From positions 230,775,322 to 230,839,321 of the forward strand of contig NC_061510.1 in assembly GCF_022539505.1 (NCBI RefSeq): 64,000 nucleotides of DNA, given 5' to 3'. The notes under the pieces are model-generated. The model was not told where the DNA came from. It worked only from the letters and a program-made list of their open reading frames with translations, and did not search any database. A program made the translations under genes and the position numbers. Within the stretch, counting starts at the first letter, position 1; every line of letters begins with the position of its first letter. The stretch is from Lolium rigidum (Eukaryota > Streptophyta > Magnoliopsida > Poales > Poaceae). Of the stretch, positions 45,586-57,455 are shown in pieces.

Positions 45586-46563
45586 ACCTCTTCTATGCTT
45601 CAACTTCTATCTCCATTGGGAATGACAAGATTGCTAGTTTTTGGGAATCTCCTTGGCTCAATGACACGAAGCCCAAAGACATAGCTCTGCTTATATATGA
45701 AGCTTCTACTAGGAAGAGATGGAAGGTAAACCAAGCATTGACGGATCATGCTTGGGTTAAAAAAATCAAGATGGACACAAACCTCACCATCCAACATTTG
45801 CATGAGTACATTCGGCTATGGACTCTTCTCCGAGACATTCATCTCAATGAGCTTCTTGAGGACACTATCACTTGGACCACCACTGAAAATGGAGAGTACT
45901 CCACGGTCGCGGCTTACAAAGCACAATTCTTCGGCGCCGTGACTACCAACATGAACCGGTTGGTTTGGAAGGCTTGCCCCCCCCCCCCCCAAAGATCAAG
46001 TTCTTCGCTTGGTTGGCTCTCCATAATAGGCTTTGGACGGCGGACCGGCTAGCGAGGAGGGGTAGAACAAATTGCGGTCATTGTCCGCTTTGCAACCAAA
46101 CTCAAGAGACGGCGGCACACCTTCTCTCCCATTGCCGCTACTCCAAGCGCCTTTGGGGGATGGTGAAAAGTTGGATTGGCATTCCTTCCATCCACCTCGA
46201 TGCGTGGACGGACGATCTCACCCTTGAGGGTTGGTGGTCCAAGTTGTTGAATGAGGCTTCGGACAATCGTAAGGCCTTGTCCTCCATTATCTTGCTTGTT
46301 AGTTGGACCATTTGGAAGGAGCGGAATGCTAGAATTTTCAAACATAAGTCCGCACCAACCGCCGGCCTCCTCAACATCATCAAATCCGAAGTGAAGCTTT
46401 GGGTTGCCACGGGTGCAAAGTGTTTGAGTTTTGTAATAACGGGAGAGTAATCCTTTAGCTTCCTTTCGAGTGTTTTTCCTTGGTGAACCTTCGGTCTTGT
46501 CTAAACTCTTCCCCTTTATTAATGAATAGTGGCAAATCTTTTACCACTCGTTTCAGAAAAAAA
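45586..46563 (+). mobile_element. 3' end of a second LINE (ORF2 C-terminus and tail)
   Basis: The plus-strand frame encodes the region after the reverse transcriptase core (IGNDKIASFWESPWL), then PKIKFFAWLALHNRLWTADR and the zinc-binding CGHCPLC...HLLSHC motif near 46075-46140, then an IWKERNARIF block. It ends at TAA 46448-46450. The frame shifts at a run of 14 C (45977-45990). The 3' UTR ends in a small hairpin (AGTGG...CCACT, 46528-46548) and an A-run. The 5' side is cut by LTR C. It is the part of an L1-like ORF2 missing from the LINE at the left edge, but on the opposite strand. Confidence 0.9.
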
Positions 46564-46719
46564 TTACAAAAAATCATCATTGCACAAATGGACAAAATAC
46601 GCGTGCTTACTCATGTCACCATGGAGTAAATTTAAACTCCCAATATTTTATTCGTACTAGTCAGCAACTTACATCCATCATTTTAAGTTCTTGAGTACTA
46701 CAAACACTATATTTTTATA

Positions 46720-47290
46720 TGCATGATTAAGGAGATGATTTTTTATCCGTTGTTGTGTGCACCGTACTCAATGTACGAAAAAATCTACATTTGTGATCAC
46801 TTATATACACTTCGTTTGATGGAGAAACTTTGATTTTTATTTTAAAAATACATTCGTTGATCCAGTGTAGACCAATCCCATGTAAACATGCAATGCCACA
46901 ATAATAAGTCATATAGTACAATCTAACAACTTTGGTTCATAGCTGGCACGAATATTGCACATTATATAACACAATATCATAGAACATGCATACACAAATA
47001 TTTTGTGTTGCTGATATTGATCACATTTGAATTTTATACATTGAGAAAATTATATATTCCTTAATGCTATACCAAATTAGGTCTAGCGATCAGCACATGA
47101 ACTTTTCGCAAACGTCCAATTAATTGACTAGAAAATGGACATATAATGTAAAAATTATTGTTCTTGTGCAAAGCCTATGGTCTTCAACAATTGTTTTGTT
47201 TGTATGGCATTCTCTTTGAATTACTGTAACTGTTGTGTTGATCCAATCAAGTTGAACATATATAATTTTTTTTGGCTCATTATTTCGTAT
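46720..47290 (-). repeat. Unclassified dispersed repeat, copy 2
   Basis: Reverse-complement counterpart of 7310-7900, collinear over about 570 bp (see that entry). It lies just beyond the LINE tail. Confidence 0.7.
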
Positions 47291-47310
47291 TCATCTGAAA
47301 AAGATATTAT

Positions 47311-47537
47311 CCCCTCCGTTTACAATTACCACTCGTTCCGTGTTTAGTTATGGTCAAATTTTACAAAGTTTGGCCAAATATATAGAAAAAATATCAACAT
47401 CAAAAATATAAAATTAGCACTAATAGAGTCATTATGAAATGTATTTTCATAGTATATGAATTTGGTATTATGGTGTTAAATTTTACAAAATTTAGTTTTG
47501 ACTAAATACAGAAATCAGAGTTAAAAATAGAGAGGGG
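47311..47537. mobile_element. Stowaway-like MITE
   Basis: Begins cccctccgtttacaattacc, contains ggtcaaattttacaaagttt and a facing aaattttacaaaattta, and ends agagaggggta. This is a common grass Tc1/mariner-derived MITE layout with TA at the right end. Ends are diverged. Confidence 0.65.
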
Positions 47538-47539
47538 TA

Positions 47540-49040
47540 AACAGATCACAAATAAACCTCTATTGACTTGCTGACATCAGTGGCGACATATTTGCATGCG
47601 GCCAGTTCGCCAATGCATGAGTCGAATTGCTGCCAATTGAGTATATCTTGGGCTGCTCCCAAGTGGGTTCCCTTTCCCTCGTTCGGACACATACACTAGT
47701 GAAGTAGTAGTGAAGTACTTTGACTCCAGTTTTGTGCTCGGTTTGTACTAATCGACACCAAGGGTTGACAATGCATCTGGTGTATGTGTCTGAATTCTGA
47801 TGATGCAACAGCTGCGATTTGAGACTCGGCGAGCAGAGACCGGTGACTCAAGACTGAACACGTGCGCTCTAGACGACTTGATTGCCGTTTCACCAACAAG
47901 CGACGAGATGGCTCCAACACGCCACGAGATGGCTCAGCCCGATCGGTGGTGATTTCGCTAAAACTGTTTGGCCGGAAAAACGTGTACAAGACGCGAATCG
48001 GCGAATAATGGATCATTGCCAGAATATAGCTTTTGGCTACGGATCAGATACAGGTCAAATAAACTACGCACAGTTGTTCCTCTATTTTGTGGCGAATATC
48101 GTCACTGAAGCCGACCGATCCTACAGTCATTTTCTTCTTTCTATCCTCAAGTAGTGCAACGATCAGGCAGAGGTGTCTCCGCCTGAATGTTTGACTTCTC
48201 CATGACTGCTGCTCCGGCTGTGATATGCTGTAATGAGTTCCATGCTATGAATATTTACCAAACAGATCGTTTAGATCTCCGCGGGAATTCGCTCGTGGCT
48301 GTCATCTTAGCTGACTTTTGCGTATGCGTCACTTCTCCTGAAGAATCGACCATGTATGTCAGATTGTCAGTGTTCAAACAGCGACCTTGGTTTGTCCTGT
48401 ATGGTCTTGGTATTTCACACTGCCCCCGTAGGATCACGCACCCATGATAAATATTTATATTAATGAATAAATCATAGAGAAATTTGCGAAAAACTTACTT
48501 CAGATTGTCGGTCCTTCAACTACAAATATCATGTTGTTTGTATGCCATACAGTTGTTTTGTCCGCACGGAAGTGGTTCGAGCAACATGACTACCATGTCA
48601 AAACATGTTTGCTTGCTATTTAAAAAAGTTATCTTGATTGTTGGATATTCCATTTTTGGAATTTTGCATACATTTTGTGTTACTTCTTTTTAATGAAATA
48701 CTGGTTTATACAAGAAAATAAGATGTATGTGTGCTTTTAACAGATTTATGTAATATTCCACATTTTGGATAATTTTTCTATTTTCTGAAAACATGTTTTG
48801 TAATTTTGTTTAATCACCTAGGGAATTTGGTGATATGGACAACACATTCTATTGACATTATTGGCATGTAAGTGCCACATTAATCAAAACAACCTTGGTA
48901 ATTGGTATGATCAAAACTCCTTCATGGAGGAAACTGGAAGGTATTGTTAGTGTGGTGGGGTTCTCGTTGCATGATTCTCCAACCTAACTCCTATATCGTG
49001 AGGCCGCTGCGCCATTTACATGTACTCCTGATATTTGGGG
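47540..49040. other. No gene recognised
   Basis: Mixed-composition DNA. Frames up to 106 codons on both strands have no motif or splice logic. Nothing repetitive was recognised within the window. Confidence 0.45.
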
Positions 49041-49640
49041 ATGTTTTACTTTTATTTTTTAAGAACCGAAGGAGTGATGCCTTCAATTTAGAACATAAGA
49101 AGTGTCAAACCTACTTAGAAGTAAAGATACAACATCAACACATGCGTCTAACCAAGGATGCACACTAGACAAGCTTTGTGGCTTAAGCGAGCACCCACAC
49201 CGTCGAAAACAAGCCTAAACAACAAGCACATGCACCGATCCTGGGGCTAGCCGATGGCTCTGCCACCCAAGTGACAGGAGTTGACACCCTAAATGAGGTG
49301 ACAAGTCTTGTAGCCGTTCCGGCTTCCACACCGGTATGAGGTTGCGCGCAAACTAAGCCCACAACTATCACAAGTGACTAATAAAGGAGGCACTCTACAA
49401 CACCCTTACTGTACCATGATAGTTTTTGGGGCCCCCACTCCGACTTCTGTTAACACACTCCTTTGTGGCCTCATCCCAACGTCTAACAACCTCGCCAATA
49501 TGACAAAGTCCGCGCGATAGAAACTATTTATTCCCGCTTCAGCCAAAGTAGGCGGCGCCTCCAAGGAGGAAGCGACTAGGACATCGTCATCTCCTTAGGA
49601 GGTCATGCCCTAATCAGTCATCTTTTAACTTGGAACGTTG
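49041..49640 (-). other. Possible degraded non-LTR insertion
   Basis: A T-run near 49050 followed by aagaaccgaaggagtgatgcctt could be a reverse-oriented tail with a small AAGG...CCTT stem, as in the elements at 19208 and 19665. The rest is GC-balanced, non-coding DNA with many CAAC/CACA stretches. No target duplication was found, so this stays tentative. Confidence 0.25.
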
Positions 49641-49766
49641 TAAAACTTGCACAGTGTTTCCAAGAAACATCTTAAAATATGATATGATATGTAGATAATT
49701 TGCAATTTTATTAAATTCCATTTGGCATTACGCTTATATCTATGGTGTCGATCAGGTTAAAACTAT

Positions 49767-50212
49767 AGTTTAAAAAATCGTCCCAGTGAGCACCAGTGAG
49801 GCGACTGGTTCATCAGCTGGTTGATGGCGAAAAAAACAGTATTTTAGTTAAAATTTTAGAAAATTTCGGAACAAAATGACCATAAAAAGAATATATATAT
49901 ATATATAATTTCAATATGAAATCACAAAACATTGTGAGTCCAAGTGATACTGGTTGTTATGTGGTGCTATTTCTCCCTAGGTGAAGGTCTAGTGTCCGAT
50001 TCTTCCTGCGACATCTTTTTTTACTGACTTTTTTGTTGTTTGGACCGCTACCTACAAAACCAGTAATGACGTCGGTTCAGGTTATTTCTGGTTGAACCAC
50101 CAAACCGGTCCAATTTTTTAAACCATGGTTAAAACGAACATGTGGTATCGAAGCAGATGAACCGGTGGTCCGACCGGTGAACCAGTCGCCACCGGTACGG
50201 TTTTTTAATCTA
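49767..50212. mobile_element. ~446-bp terminal-inverted-repeat element rich in ACCGGT
   Basis: The left end (TAGTTTAAAAAATCG, then gcgactggttca) matches the reverse complement of the right end (TAGATTAAAAAACCG, then gcgactggttca) over about 60 bp. The right arm has four ACCGGT palindromes (about 50103-50200). It has an (AT)n run near 49893. TAG-initial ends suggest hAT; flanking 8-mers do not match. Confidence 0.6.
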
Positions 50213-50577
50213 TGACATGTAGTTTACTCCATTCGTGCTTCAAGTGAAGAAAATATTAAGCAGAGCAGAAATTGTAAACCAATTGACTTTGCTGACATCT
50301 GGGATGACATATTGCATGCAAGTTTGCCGTGCATGGATTGCTCCCCATCGGGTATCGCAGCACACAAATTTCCGTATGATCTACTGCAACTCGGTCCTTA
50401 ATAATTTATCACTAAGGGTAAAGATATTTCAGCCTGTTTGATCTAAAGATATTTCAAAATGTGCCCAACACCTGGAGAACTCCGGATCGCCCCGCGTTAA
50501 CGCTAAGTAGCTATGCTATACAACCTGGGATACTCCGTTCACACAAACAAGCTGGTTAATAGTAATTAACAATGGTA

Positions 50578-50665
50578 GTACTTCATCCGTCCGATCCCAT
50601 TAAGCACGTCTTAACTTTGTTTAAATTAGATGTATCAACACGTCCAAATTTAGACAAAATTAAAA
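50578..50665. mobile_element. Fragment of a Stowaway-type MITE
   Basis: acttcatccgtccgatcccattaag followed by tcttaactttgtttaaatt resembles one half of a grass Stowaway. The matching right end was not found. Confidence 0.4.
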
Positions 50666-50963
50666 CATTCTTTCGTTAAACAGATCAGTGCTATAGTAAT
50701 ATAAATTGTATCTTAGAGTAAACTCTCTCGGATGTCTCTGTATCAAGCTAACTGCGACGGTTACCGAAATTAAGAAAAGGAAAAAAAACTAACTAGTGAA
50801 GTAGTGATTGAGAGCAACGAGCGATACACTATGGGGGTCTGTAGATCGAATTAACAAGATGCCATATACAATGTGAAACTATCCATTCTACGTTTTCAGT
50901 TCACATATCCATGACCAGGTTCCTAGCTAGCTTTGCTTGCGTACGTAGATCTTAGTTCAATAG

Positions 50964-50971
50964 TATATATA
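50964..50971 (+). promoter_or_regulatory. TATA box of the BAHD gene
   Basis: TATATATA lies 138-145 bp before the ATG, giving a leader of roughly 110 nt if transcription starts about 30 bp downstream. TTGACT (a W-box core) is at about 50282 and ACGT motifs are near 50945 and 51014, in line with, but not proof of, stress or pathogen control. Confidence 0.55.
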
Positions 50972-51108
50972 CGTGTGCAGTGTGTTTCTCCTCTGTATAT
51001 CATCCAGGCCGGCACGTATACCTCAGAGTACGTGCATGTGCACATTAGTGCAGGCGAATACAGAGATCATGCGATAGACGAAGATAAAACAACATTTGTT
51101 CAAGCACC

Positions 51109-52452
51109 ATGAAGGTTAAGATCGGGAGTTCCAAGATCGTCAGGCCGTTGTACGATGACGGCGTGGCTCCCGGCGACGCCGGCGAATGGGTGCCGCTCTC
51201 CGTGCTGGACAAGGTGACGTACGGGGAGCACGTCGCCATAATCTACGCGTTCCAGCCGCCGAACCCGCCGAACGCCGCGCTGGAGCTCGGCCTGGCAAGG
51301 GCGCTCGCGTCGTACCGGGAATGGGCGGGGCGGATCGGGGTCGGGCCCGACGGGCAGCGATCTGTGCTGCTGAACGATGCCGGGGCACGGTTCGTGGAGG
51401 CCACCGTGGACGCGCCGCTGTCGGTGTCGTTGCCGTTCGGAGCGCCGTCGCCGGAGTCGAGGCGGCTGCACCCGAAGATCGACGCCGTGGTGGAGCTCGT
51501 GCAGGTGCAGCTCACGCGGTTCTCGTGCGGGTCGCTGGTCGTGGGCTTCGCGGGGCACCACCAGATCGCCGACGGGCAGGCCACGGGCAACTTCCTCGGC
51601 GCGTGGGGCCTCGCAACGCGGCAGCTGCCAGTGTACCCAATCCCGGTCTGCGACCGCGGCACCCGGTTCGCGCCACGCGACCCGCCGGTCGTGGAGTTCC
51701 TGCACCGGGAAGCGGAGTACAAGGCAGCGCCGGCGAGCGCGGATACCGACGTCGGCGAGGACGAGGACGAGTTCTTTGCGGCGGCGCAGGGCAAGGTCAA
51801 GGTGCACAGGATGCACCTCAGCAAGGAGTTCGTGTCCCGGCTCAAGGCGCGGGCCTCGTCGGGCCTCCCGCCCTCGCGCCGCGGCTACACCACGTTCCAG
51901 ACCGTGGTGGCGCACCTCTGGCGCGCCATCACGGCGGCCCGCGGACTGGGCGCCGGCGTGACAACCAAGATCCGCATCTCCGTCAACGGCCGGTCGCGCA
52001 TGCGCCCGCCGGTGCCGCGCGAGTACTTCGGCAACGTCGTGCTCTGGGCGTTCCCACGCGCGGACGCCGGCGACCTCGTGTCCCGCCCGGTCGGACACGC
52101 GGCCGAGCTCATCCACCGTGCCGTGGCCGCCGTCGACGACGCCTACTTCCGATCTTTCGTGGACTTCGCCTCCTCCGGCGCCGTGGAGGCCGAGGGGCTC
52201 GTCCCCACCGCGGACAGCGACGAGACGGTGCTATGCCCGAATCTAGAGCTGGACGCGTGGCTCGGGATCAACTTCTTTGACCTCGACTTTGGTAGCGGCG
52301 GGCCGTTCTACTTCATGCCGACGTACTACCCCATGGAGGGCAGCCTCTTCCTGTTGCCCTCCGTCCTCGGCGAAGGCAGCATGGAGGCGTACGTCTCACT
52401 CTTCGAGAACCACCTCGATGAGTTTAAAAAGATATGCCACAAGATTACTTAG
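51109..52452 (+). CDS. BAHD N-acyltransferase, agmatine/tryptamine hydroxycinnamoyltransferase-like
   Basis: A single-exon gene of 447 codons, the usual length for the family. BAHD enzymes transfer an acyl group from CoA thioesters in the cytosol. The active-site HXXXD motif is HQIAD (His151, Asp155) followed by Gly. The structural DFGWG motif appears as DFGSG at about residue 393, which is common in this clade. The N-terminus (SSKIVRPLYDDGVAPG), AIIYAF, REWAGR and RSFVDFASSGAVE blocks resemble cereal agmatine coumaroyltransferases and rice tryptamine/putrescine acyltransferases, which make phenolamides in defence. The exact amine cannot be read from sequence. No stop, frameshift or lost key residue; ATG context CACCATGA. 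GC is very high in all codon positions. The gene stands alone among transposons; the nearest host-like relic is 5 kb away. Confidence 0.93.
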   Translation: MKVKIGSSKIVRPLYDDGVAPGDAGEWVPLSVLDKVTYGEHVAIIYAFQPPNPPNAALELGLARALASYREWAGRIGVGPDGQRSVLLNDAGARFVEATVDAPLSVSLPFGAPSPESRRLHPKIDAVVELVQVQLTRFSCGSLVVGFAGHHQIADGQATGNFLGAWGLATRQLPVYPIPVCDRGTRFAPRDPPVVEFLHREAEYKAAPASADTDVGEDEDEFFAAAQGKVKVHRMHLSKEFVSRLKARASSGLPPSRRGYTTFQTVVAHLWRAITAARGLGAGVTTKIRISVNGRSRMRPPVPREYFGNVVLWAFPRADAGDLVSRPVGHAAELIHRAVAAVDDAYFRSFVDFASSGAVEAEGLVPTADSDETVLCPNLELDAWLGINFFDLDFGSGGPFYFMPTYYPMEGSLFLLPSVLGEGSMEAYVSLFENHLDEFKKICHKIT

Positions 52453-52559
52453 CTACTAGCTAGCAAATACAGTAGATGAGGAAACTAAATAATCATCCAA
52501 AAACACTAGACGGCCATGACTAAAGTGCCAACAAATGCAAGGCTCACGAACCGGCACGG

Positions 52560-53290
52560 AGGACAGGCGATCGCGTTGAGGTGGTTCTAATTAAACCCGG
52601 GTTTCACGGCGAAGCTGGCGGTACATCCCTTCTCCGGTGGCCTCAGAGTGTTGGAGGTATGACGGACCACGGTCCTCTTTGTTAAGAGTTTTCCTTCAGT
52701 ACTTTTTCGAGATGGTGCACGAGCGGCTACATGTTGAAGTTAAAATAAGGTTATTATCCTACTATCCTCGTTTTGGTAGTGTGTCTTGCACCCTCAGAGG
52801 GCTCGTGGACAGTGGCGGAGCCACGTAGGAGCTGTGTAGTCAATTGACTACACAGTTTTTTGGCTAATCTTACAATGATCATGCAAAAAATTATTAAAAA
52901 TTTGTAAATATAGGTGTATTTGACTACACAACTTTTGTTTGACTACACAAGGTTTAAGTTCTGGCTACGCCACTGCTCGTGGAGTAATGTGCCAAGTGGA
53001 TCTCTTGAGATCCGGATGGTTGGTGTGATTTCGGGTCAGTCTCTTTCGATTTACGGTTATTATCATTAGCAATGGTGCTACTATTTTGTGTTGGTCCTTT
53101 GGTACCTTAGCATGACGATTTTTCGTCTATGTACTACAACATGCTCTACTACGACAAGCTCTGACTAGTTCCGGTAATGGAGGGGAGAGGATGGTGGCCC
53201 GTCTTCGCATCGTGCTAGTATTTATAGTCAGCGCTAGGTGGTCCAAATACCTAATTATTATTTTTATTATTTTCCAGTTTTTTGTAGTAC
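52560..53290 (+). mobile_element. Probable 3' region of a non-LTR element
   Basis: The order of segments (tctccggtggcctcagagtg..., gatttttcgtctatgtacta, ccggtaatggaggggagagg, gcgctaggtggtcc, then a T/A-rich end) resembles LINE-type 3' untranslated regions known from cereals. No coding part, poly(A) or target duplication is clear. It is split by the hAT MITE at 52810-52975. Confidence 0.35.
52810..52975. mobile_element. hAT-type MITE, 166 bp, perfect 8-bp target duplication
   Basis: Terminal inverted repeats CAGTGGCGGAGCCA and (reverse) CAGTGGCGTAGCCA. Both flanks are ctcgtgga (52802-52809 and 52976-52983). The interior repeats gactacaca in both orientations. A perfect duplication indicates recent insertion. 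Confidence 0.95.
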
Positions 53291-53930
53291 ATTATTAATA
53301 TATTGGTCGAATTTAGCAAACAAAATATAAGAAAACTAATTTAAAAGAGAAATGTGAGGTTCAGAAGCAAAATCCTACATGGGATGGAAGTACGAGTTCC
53401 ACGCCTTTCGCGTAGATGCATATAAGCACGAGATCAGTGTGTTGAGTTTTTCTTGACATAGATATGGGTACCTCGAGTGTACGCCCAATTGAAATAATTT
53501 CCCTGATTACCCTATTTCAGTATACTGATTATATGCATGTCTATGTAGTTATGAACATTTATATTGATTCTCGGTCGACCGAGATTTAAGTTCGAGGTCA
53601 GCTTACTTTCGAAGCTTAGATTGCATCGTGATTTATGTTACGCTTGATTTGTGGGTAATATTTTTCTTGTTGGAATGGATTGCAATTATTTTCCATTGCA
53701 AATGGGATGCAACAAAAAAGATGACAGTCACAATTCTTGTTGGCTAAGAGTTGCGATTGAAAATTCTCGGTCGGGTGAGAATTAATTGCACAGCTAGAAT
53801 CGTGATGAGCTCATGTTCCGTAATTTTAGCTTGTATGGGTGAGTACTTGAGTTATATCCAAGGGCTTGCAACGATCGTTTGTGCATTTTGCATTTTTATC
53901 CCTCTATAACCAGAGTGTTAACCTAAACCC
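53291..53930. other. No gene recognised
   Basis: AT-rich; a small facing pair (ttgcaattattttccattgcaa near 53685) is present. No coding frame. Confidence 0.45.
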
Positions 53931-53939
53931 TACCTTACT

Positions 53940-54340
53940 ACATAAAGGATGCATCCCCTCTCACCTCCAAACCCTAGCCCTCTCCATTCCTGCACCGTCG
54001 CAACCATCCCCTCTCACCTCCACCTAGTCGCCCACAATGGAGGTTATCAACTCCCTCCAGATGCAGCATCTCACGCAGAGCTCAGGGCGTGAATTCGGGT
54101 GCTATCGCACGAGGAGGAGGCACCTGGCAGCGTCTCGCTCATCAGCGATGGTCTCCCATGCTAGTCCCTCCCACCGGCCACCTTCTGGCTATGGTGTTGA
54201 CCACTAACCTCATCTCTGTCGCTCCTCCCGCTGGCCACCTTATGTTCCCCTGCTCTACCTCCGGATCGACGATGTGTCATCGACCTGCCCCGAGCGCTGT
54301 CGGCCCAAGAAGGAGGTGCCCGATCTAAGATTGGAGGGAC
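53940..54340 (+). pseudogene. Possible gene 5' fragment, 56 codons
   Basis: An aaaccctagccctctcc leader typical of plant genes precedes ATG 54037, which opens a 56-codon frame (MEVINSLQMQHLTQSSG...) ending at a stop near 54205. cccctctcacctcca is repeated in the leader (about 53949 and 54008). No domain is recognised and no splice continuation was found. A captured promoter/first exon is possible. Confidence 0.3.
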
Positions 54341-54345
54341 TGGAT

Positions 54346-54960
54346 CTGAGGTCATCCTTATTTTTTCCCTTTTTATTTTAGACTTTTGGGTTTTTTTTTG
54401 TTGAATCTATGCTAAGTCCAACTAAATGTATGGTGTATTTTGGATTCTTTCAAGTTTCTTTGACGATCTAGCGGTGATCAGAGGTCATCCTTATTATTTC
54501 CATTTTATTTTAGACTTTTTGAAGTCAGCGTGATAATGCAACTGGTTAGGAAAAAATATATCTGCTATAGAAATGGATGGAAAACATGCATCAATCTATG
54601 TTCGATACTGATGCACGTATGAAATTGATCTTTATTTGTGGCGCTTATTACTATGTGTTTCCAGCTAAATGGGAGTATGAAACTTCTGTAAATTACTGAC
54701 TAGAGTTTCTGTCTTCATATATGAAACATTAATCAAAGTATGATGAACTATAATGTGAGTATGAAACTTCCATGAATCACTCATGATTCTCCTATGGAGT
54801 TTCTATCTTCATATGAAAAAACTATCAAAACATGATTAAGTGCTGGTGAAACGCAAACAAAAAAGTGAAACTTTGTTGGTATGATTTACGTGCAGTTTCA
54901 AACAATGATTAAGAAAAAAAACTCAATGATTTGGTTTTGACGCCATTTCAATATGTCAAA
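54346..54960. repeat. Two local direct duplications
   Basis: gaggtcatccttatt followed by tttattttagactttt occurs at 54348 and 54481 (period 133). gagtatgaaacttc followed by gagtttct(g/a)tcttcatat occurs at about 54672 and 54757. Diverged, non-coding. Confidence 0.65.
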
Positions 54961-57455
54961 AAATGTTTTGTGGGATGGAAAAACATAAAAGGTAAGGTCT
55001 ATTGTGCAAAATATGAATGGACTTAAAGTAGAGTGGTGGGAGGGTCAGTTTGCAAAGTATCCAGCACGAATCTCCATGTTTTGGACGGAGAAGATAGCTC
55101 AAGCACTCACCTGTACAAGCACAAATGCATTTCCCAAGATAAAATTACACGAAATATATAACTATGAACCCTGGAGAATGCCAACCCAAAAGTGTCGTAG
55201 CTTTAATTTGGTTCACATGTGTGGGACCCTAGTGGCATTTCCCAAGACATTTAATGTGGCATTCCACTTGATGCCTCCGTACAACCCTAAAATGCCTTAC
55301 CTATTTACTTGATGATTTGGGGATTCCATAAGAGGGGGAACTGAAACAATAACAAAGAGGTCTAGATAGAAACCAGGCACTCGTCTCCAAAGGCTCTACC
55401 TGATGAATTGCGCCAGCAATTTCACCATCATCGATGCTTTGCTAATCCTATGATCAATAAGGAGTAGTCCGTCCCTCGGACTATGAGTTTGTAGAAATAT
55501 GTTTTTTGAGGAAATGTAGCATTATATAGTTATGTTCGTATTTTGCTTCCTCGTTGTTAGATCACATGAGTTTCCCTATATGATTATGACCCATGAATCA
55601 TCCTATGCTTTAATGTTATCTTGAATGAGCATTATTTAAGGATATATGTTATCTCACTATTCTTGATACTAGACTTGACTAGTTTATGTGGGTGAAACAA
55701 CCATGAGAATGGTGAGTTTTAGGTGGAGTGAACCGGGTGTAATGATCCTAGTGATACAAACGAGCAAATCACTTCTACATGTTGGTACTTCCTTGGATTA
55801 CTTCACTAAGGGTGAAAAGGGTTTGTGTATCACTTCATTATTGGTATGTGGTGTTGATTAATTCTCGACATTATGTCACCTCATTGAAATGACATGCTCT
55901 ACATTTTTCTACTTATTCTCGGGTGTATAATGGACCTGGGCATTTGGGATGAGAGTTAGCATACATATTCTCTACGAGTGTTACTGTGTATGGGTTTATG
56001 GAGAATATGCATAAATACATGTTCTCAAGTCATCTGTATTTATCGACATGTTTGCGTTAACCATCCTTATATCAACCCTCATTATTTGTGGCACCATGTC
56101 TATGGGAGGTGCTAGCACTGAAAATATAAAATATAGCTCAATTTAATCATTAGATAGCACCAAAAACAAACTTTATATATACTTTATTTTTGGTAATAAT
56201 TAAATCCAAAAGTACATGAAATAATTTTATTATTGACATTTTAAATTATTAAATCTTGCAGATGGATACCTAAGGTCGCTCATTTAAGAAAAATTAAGCT
56301 TCTAGTATCTGCAAACCTTTACACTTGGAGGTCCAATAAATTCTTCTACAAGAACTTCAACTAGTAGCAACTAGCAAGTTTCGATGAAGAGGGAGAAGGA
56401 GGGGTCAAACACCACCAGAGTGGAGAGAGCATGTTTCATGCACCACCATAGAGTAGAGAGGTTGACATGATGCAGACCTAAAAAACAATATGAACCAATA
56501 GAAATTTTGGGAGGAGAAGATAAGGTGTAAGGGCACGGACCGAAACTTATCTAAGTCACAACCTCGGTGTAGGGTTTGTTGGTCGATGCGCTTATGGATT
56601 TTGTTTGGTAGAAAATATCGGTCACTGGTTTTTCATCCAGACTATGAATCCAATCCTACACGTAAAAAGCTAAATAACGACCTCAGACCTAGGCATTGCA
56701 ATCGGCTATTGCTTTTTGGCAAAACACTAGAGTGCATCGCTAGTCCTATCTTTTTTGTTTTTATGCAAAAACCAAATTTACAAATTCAATTACATGCTAA
56801 AAACTAAAAAAAAACTCAAATCATAAAGTTGAGTAAATCTCTGAATTGAGTTGCAAATTGTTTCATAGCTCTATGGTCGAGCAAAGTTAGGTCACGCTTG
56901 TAGACTGACATACATTTAAAAAGTCTTATTTTTAATATTTGGTCACTTCATTTGTATATGTAATTTCCATTCATAAAGCATATGCCATGATGGATTTCCC
57001 TCAAAAAAGAAGCGAGGTAAAAACTGTCACAAAGGCCCACAACTAAGAGGTAACACAATGGCATTTACTCTTTACTTCTGCTCACAAAAGTTTCATTTCA
57101 TCTGAAACGCGTGATTTTCCACTAACCTTCATGTGCTATCATATGCATCTCCGTTACACAAGTAAGGAAATCTACACAGAAGCAAAATGCATGACTCGCT
57201 ACCAAAAATGCATTTTCAATTTTTGTATGCACAGCCCTCATGAGTGATTCTAGTGCGAGCATACAACTAATGATGCATATGAACAACCAACCCCATAAAT
57301 AGGAGGCTCCAGGTAGCTAAACCACCAATTACTTAAAAATGCATGTTTTGACTGCTTATATTACATTTGTGAGGTGTTAGAGGAAACTGAGTCTCGAAAC
57401 TGTTGCATTATTGTGGCTGACCCAACGATGTAGAACTCTTGCCAAAGTACTCGAG
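54961..57455. other. No gene recognised; possible LTR relic at about 55440-56100
   Basis: The central part (gtccgtccctcggactatgag, then ctcggttgttagatcacatg-like text and a vowel-rich, TG/CA-poor run) has the feel of an R/U5 region of a gypsy LTR, but neither end nor a second copy is found. The remaining 1.8 kb is AT-rich without motif-bearing frames. Confidence 0.3.

Noticed and set aside
1..46563. The two LINE pieces as halves of one element
   Set aside because: They are on opposite strands 39 kb apart, and the left piece continues past the window edge; two separate insertions are simpler.
51100..52280. Long open frames on the other strand and other frames of the BAHD gene (up to 364 codons)
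   Set aside because: They arise from the very high GC content of the true frame; they are Arg/Ala/Pro-rich and carry no motif.
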